From Pinus tabuliformis (taxonomy: Eukaryota; Streptophyta; Pinopsida; Pinales; Pinaceae): a stretch of DNA of 64,000 nucleotides. The position numbers were made by a program, and so were the translations under genes. Below the pieces are notes generated by a model. It did not search any database. It was not told where the DNA came from and saw nothing but the letters and a program-made list of their open reading frames with translations. Below, piece by piece: positions 40,601-46,600 of the stretch. Numbering within the stretch: the stretch's first letter is position 1; every line of letters starts with the position of its first letter. The DNA is taken from positions 819,772,757 to 819,836,756 of the forward strand of contig CM062814.1 in the NCBI GenBank assembly GCA_031772625.1, given 5' to 3'.

Positions 40601-43600
40601 TAGTGTTACACACCTTTGTCGAAAGAAGCATAGGCAAATTCTGGTCATGTATCATTGCCTTGGTAGAATTGATGATGGACTAGTTCTTGTTGTGTGCAAC
40701 CCCATTCTACTGAGGGTTGTATGAGACTGTCATCTCCCTCTTGACCCTTGCCTCCTTACAGAAATTCTTATAGTCATTGGACATGTATACTCCCCCATTA
40801 TCTGATCTCAAGACCTTGATCTTTTCCCCTGTCTAGTTCTCCACCTGAGCCTTGGTCTTCATGAAAAATATCTTAGGTTTTCCCAATTTTATCTTGATGC
40901 CAATGTTTGCAACATTGTGACTGTAACCCATATGGACATGGTGACTGTTCAATGTTCGCGACTCTAATTGGTAGCTCAACCGATCTATCTTGTGCGGGCC
41001 TGTGGAATCCTGGCGGCAACTCTTTTCTTTTTCGCTTGCAAAATCCCTGTTTTCTATGGTTGGCCCTATGGCATTCACATTCGGTAGTGACTGTTTGTTA
41101 CCTTGCATGGCTCGACCCAACGACAAAGTCTCCCTACGCTGCAACCCACAATTGTCTCCACTCAGTTGCAAAGTCTCCCCACGTTGCTTGCTAACAACGA
41201 ATGCAATTTCCTTTTGCTGGCAGCTAACATTCCTGTCGGCCACTCATGGCCCTGTTACCCTACCAAAGTCGGTGACCCTATAGGAGAACTTATCTCCTTT
41301 TCTTCACATCCAGCCAACCAACCATGCAACACCTGACAACCACTACTAGTTGATGACGTGCCATTTTATCTTTGACACTTGCATCAGTCATATATATTCT
41401 TACCCATCCGGCACGAAGGTGGCCTTCCGATCAAAAGGTACTTATTTATTTTGCAAACGCGTGCTTATGCTTGTTTGTATCTGGGCATTTGATATGGATT
41501 ATGGGGTGACTTGGAAGAAGGAAGTGTTTTGATTGTGATCTTGTTCCCTCACCTTAAATGGGGTGTTAACCTTTGATCCTAGTTTAGTGGGACCTCCGCT
41601 GATGACCCAATGGGTATAGGAGGGGCACTACTTGGGAAGCCTTGATTGAGATAGCGTGTTCCATCTATCCTATTTAATGCTCACCTCTTTCCATCTTACT
41701 TTACATGCTTATATTCCACCTCCATTCTTCGAGTTCAACTAACCATTGGTTCTCTGGGATTTGACACCCATACATTAACATACCTAGGTAGGGCCCGAAA
41801 CTTTGTCCTGAGAGTTTGATGTAGCTAAAAGAAAAGGAACAAGCATATTGTGGCCACAAAATAGAATAAAAGAATATCAAAATGCAAAAGATGGCTGGGA
41901 CATACATATTAGCACGTGGGCAAAAACCTAGCGTGAGCTCTACCTCAATCATTATGGCCATCACCTAGTTCCTAAGCACATGTTGCTCCTATACATCATA
42001 AAAAGGAACCCTTGCATGTCCCAACTCCGATGGGCAATAAGATGCCTCATCATTAAGGAGTAATACAACTACTATTACATCATTCAAATCAAGCCCTAAC
42101 CCTTTGAGCTACGATTTCTCCCTCTTCACATCTATACACCTAGGATGTGGATCCCCATCCTGCTGGTCCCTTTGACCATGGCACTTGGCCATGAAGTATT
42201 CTCCCCTTTGTACCATCATTATTCACTAACACCAATCAATTGAAGGGTGGATTGAGGAAATGTTATTTCCCCTTAGGGGTTGGAAACACCTAATAGGGTT
42301 GTCCTTTAGCCACTCCTACCTAGGGAGGAAACACCATTGCAAGTTCAAGGTCCTGATTTTTGGAAGGGAAGCATTTTTTGAAGTATTGAATAGCCTTTTA
42401 CATTCAATCTTGGTTCACGTAGATGAAAAAATGATTTTTGTCCCTGATGATTGGTGGCTTTCACTAGACTTTATGTTGTGATTGTCAGGTGTTTCAACAG
42501 TGCATGACCTGGGCATCTTACCCATAGGTACCCATGCCATAAAGAAGTATATTGGCACCCACAGGTGAAGCATTGAGAGCCTTGGGTCTCCGAGTAGTAG
42601 TAGCACATCACACTTACCCTTGGGCACCCACTGCACCCACGACGCTCTGCCACTTTGCACTACATTTGACGATTCTTCAACCATGTGAAAATTTTAACTA
42701 CTGAAACCCTATTGCAACAATTGGAATTATTTCTTTTGATTGTTAATTAAATTGGCAGTTTATTGCTACAATGGAATAAACACACTGCAGTCTTCACAAA
42801 AATATTGCGGAAAATAATAGCACTGGAAAATGAGAAATATGCTAGCACACATACATGAAAATTGACACACTTATTTTTGGACATAAGTCCCTGGAAAAAC
42901 CCTTGCAACAGCTGGGGGTTTTAATTATTCAACAGCAGTGAAATAATCTGAGTACAATCTGGATGCCGAAAACTGGCAACCTTGTAGAGGAAATACTGGC
43001 AAAAATTATCTGAGGGAAATTACCCTCACTTCCGAGCAAACTTGGCACTTGACTGCCACTGAAAATCTAGCCGTCCAACTGGGCCTACGCAGGCTCTGCA
43101 TCACTCTGGTACTGCCTGTCACACGTGTTGCCTGAATCGACTGCCAATATAGCTGTCCTGCCTGTTGCTATTAGGAAAACACTTCTCCTGCCCTTTCGAT
43201 ACTCTGACTCTTGGAATTGAAAACGTCTTCTCCTCCAACAAAATCGAACTTCCCTTTTGAGGCTTCTGCACTGCCTCTGCGCAACCTCCTGCAGAAAATC
43301 ACAGCCTCTTTGCAAAGTACTCACCGGATCTGGAAAATCTTCCTTTGGCTTCACTGCCCCTGCCCCTATCTGTCTCTACTTCCCTTCTATGGCTCAAACT
43401 CTTCTGGCAATTGCTGCTGCTCTTTGGAGAATCGAACTCTCCAAGGAAATCGAGCTCAGGTGTTTGTTCTCCATCTACCCATCAACTTCTTCTTATAATC
43501 TTCTGTTGGGACTCCAATGGCCAAGATTAAAACTTAATCAAGGACTAAGATCATATCTGGGTTGATCCGTGTGAGTTTCTAGATGATTCGCACCTTATTT

Positions 43601-46600
43601 CAATTAATTATGATTAATTAACCCCTTTTTCTAAGTTTAGACTTAAGAAATATTTAAAAATAGGCTAATAATCTAATTGAGACACTTCTAGGTGGAATTT
43701 CTAGAAACGATTTCTTGGTTATTGAAAACTCCTGTGTTTTAGCCTCTCCACAAAGTTTCGATACTAAAACACCTCTGATGCTACAAAAACTAACATGGAT
43801 CCCAGCTATGTGCAATTTCAAATATTGATCTTTAGTGGTCTGATACCATGTTAATTTCCTAACCCCAACAACCTGGCCAATTACTACCTAGCAAAATCCT
43901 TGTAGTAATATTAAATTATTATGCAAATCTATTGAGTAAAAGTCACAATTGGGATCTTAACATGTAAACAAAATAATCAGCCGAAGCAAATTAAATCACA
44001 CACCAATCTCACATATGCACACACAGATTTCTTCCTTTCAAATCAATTTTTCATTCAAATAACTTCAGAACTTACAAGGCCTCCCTTCTTACAAGGCCTC
44101 CCTTCTTGGGGTAATGGCCTTCTAAGGAAAATACATACAACAAGAATCTAGAAATAATCCAGCTGATCGAACCCTTGACAAATCTTGCTTGCTGATCTGG
44201 ATCCTTCCTTGCTGCCCCTTGCACTCTTCCTTAAACCCTGACCACTTAAATGGAAGTCCTTTTCCACCCAATCACTGATATCTCACTCTCACTGTCTTGT
44301 GCTCAAGATGTTTTTTCTCCCTTAGCCTAGCCTTCCTTTTATAAGTTTGAGTTATTGATAAAATCCATAACTCTAATCTTCAGAGTGATTGACTGTCAGG
44401 GTTAGATCTCAACATCCCTTGAGGTCAACGGTTGAGACTCATCTAATTCCCTAATGCAAATAACCTTTCCATTTCATTGGATCAACTCACTTTTTTCTTT
44501 TAAAAGCCAGTTACCTATTATTAAAGTAATTGCTAAGGCTAAGGTTAAGGGTCAACTAGGCAACTTCCATATTCCTCAACACTTAAGGCCTGTGTGGAAG
44601 CACCTGCCTGAGCTATTAACATCAACAGTCTGCTGTGGGAAGTGGAGTTTGAGTTTCTAAACCATGATAGTGTCCTTTACATGCTTTGATGTACACACTA
44701 AACTTTATCACTAATCTACTCTTCTGTACTTAATCACAAAATTCCCATTGGAATATCCATAGGAACTAACTATTCTTGAATCAAAACTACTTTTTGCACC
44801 CTATTTGATGAAAGTAGACAATTTGAAGATTACATAAATCAAAATGATGATATGTGCCTTTATATCATTCCCATGCCATGCTTCGTTGTTTGGGGATCTC
44901 CTTACATAAGCCTATAAGCGTTAACAAGATTTACTGATTAGAATTACAAAAGGACTTTGGAGGACCCTATTCTGATGAGAGTAGACAAGTTATCCTTGTG
45001 GAGGCCACCTCTTATAATTATACTTAAGCAGCATTGTGAACTTTTCAGAAAGCCATAGGGTTAATGTCTGAACCATTTTGGATAAGCATTGTATATGAGT
45101 CTTTGTCAAAGCAACATAAGATGAGGTTTATGCCATGGACCATCTGGAATGTTGCCTAAAGTCAGGAGGTAGTTTTACGTAGGATTCACTAATACTGCTC
45201 ACATTGTAGATGGCATTTCTGTTTGTTATGTCAGAACAGATTTATGTGATTCAACAATAATTAGAATCCCATTTCCTAATTGAATTGTTGAATTGTGTTG
45301 GGTGGTAGGAATTTGGCATAATCCCATTTCCTACTTTTCATTTAGATTCTAGAAAATTCATTGATATTCTCCACAACAGTTTTTAAACAAACACCAGGAG
45401 ATTTGATTACTTGAATCTACTCCATGTATATGCGTCAAAATTTGGGCTTTAAGACAAACTATCCAGTATTAACCCAGTGAAAAGTCTGTACTTAAACCAT
45501 ATTTACTAGCCAGCTTGCTGTCAGATTTGCTCTGCTTATGGATACTAGAGATACTTGTACAATATTTCTTGACAACAAATAAACCAATCAATTAATGACC
45601 AATTGCATTGGTTCCAAAGGTATTGGCATCAGTTACACTTTATTTATTGCAGAAAATATGGTGGAACTGTACACATGAAACAGCTGCATCGTTTGTTTAG
45701 CTTCTTTTGCCAATGCCTCAATGTTTGCATGTTTAGTTTCAAACTTTCTTTTCATGGTCTTGACTACAAGCTTTGAGCCACATTGGATTGATGGGTTCCT
45801 AACACCCCATGAATCATACTATTTTTTTTTAAATATCCCTTTTGTGTTTTTGGCTTGTTTGTTGGTCCCACACACAGGGTATGCACAGGGTACACATGGA
45901 AGTCCTTTCCCTAAGAGGTATGTGTGGGTTTCTGAGACGTGAGATTAAGGGGGTGGGTATGTACCCCCTGTGTCCCAACCCCGTGTCTGTTGTGTGCCTG
46001 CCCATTTCAGCTATGGCTGGGAAGTACCCAGGATGTACCCCATGTCCCCAAAGCACTGTCCCCATCTAGAGTGTCTACCTGAGTTGTGGACATGGGTACC
46101 TGTGTAACACCAATTCTTTTTTGAAGCCGTAGTAAAATATTCTTTTTAATAAACTGTAAGAGTATAATGATCCTGTTTTGATTTGCCTGAGAACTATTGA
46201 GTTGCAGCTAGTGACTTGCAATCATGTAGTAATATTGGAGACCACAAAAGGGAATTCCGGCTAAATGATAATCCAGAGAGAGCTTTCTCTCTTCCACCTC
46301 ATAAAGGGCAACCAAGTCCTTTTTATTAAATTATTTCTTATCATATTAAGTAAAAGTTCTCTTTTCATTTGAGTATGATACTGTGCTCCATATTATTGTG
46401 GTTATCTACTTTAATTCATATTCTTATCCCCAAATAATTATAATTATAAACCAGGATAGTAACTATTATCTTGACTATTAATTCGTTTACCTGATTCATA
46501 TTGTGGTTGCAGGTCATGGCCAGTAAGACAAAAATTTACATTGTACTTGAGTTTATATCTGGAGGCGAGCTCTTTGACAAAATAGTAAGCAGTGTTTCAG

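Noticed and set aside
42490-42660. Possible second GGGCACCC-type MITE
   Set aside because: CAGTGCATG and TAGTGCAAAG look like ends, but the flanking 8 bases do not match.
43837-43848. tRNA gene near TGGTATCAGA motifs (also 36842-36854, 52252, 57534)
   Set aside because: Only the 3' complement of Met-tRNA is present, beside LTRs; these are primer sites, with no cloverleaf.
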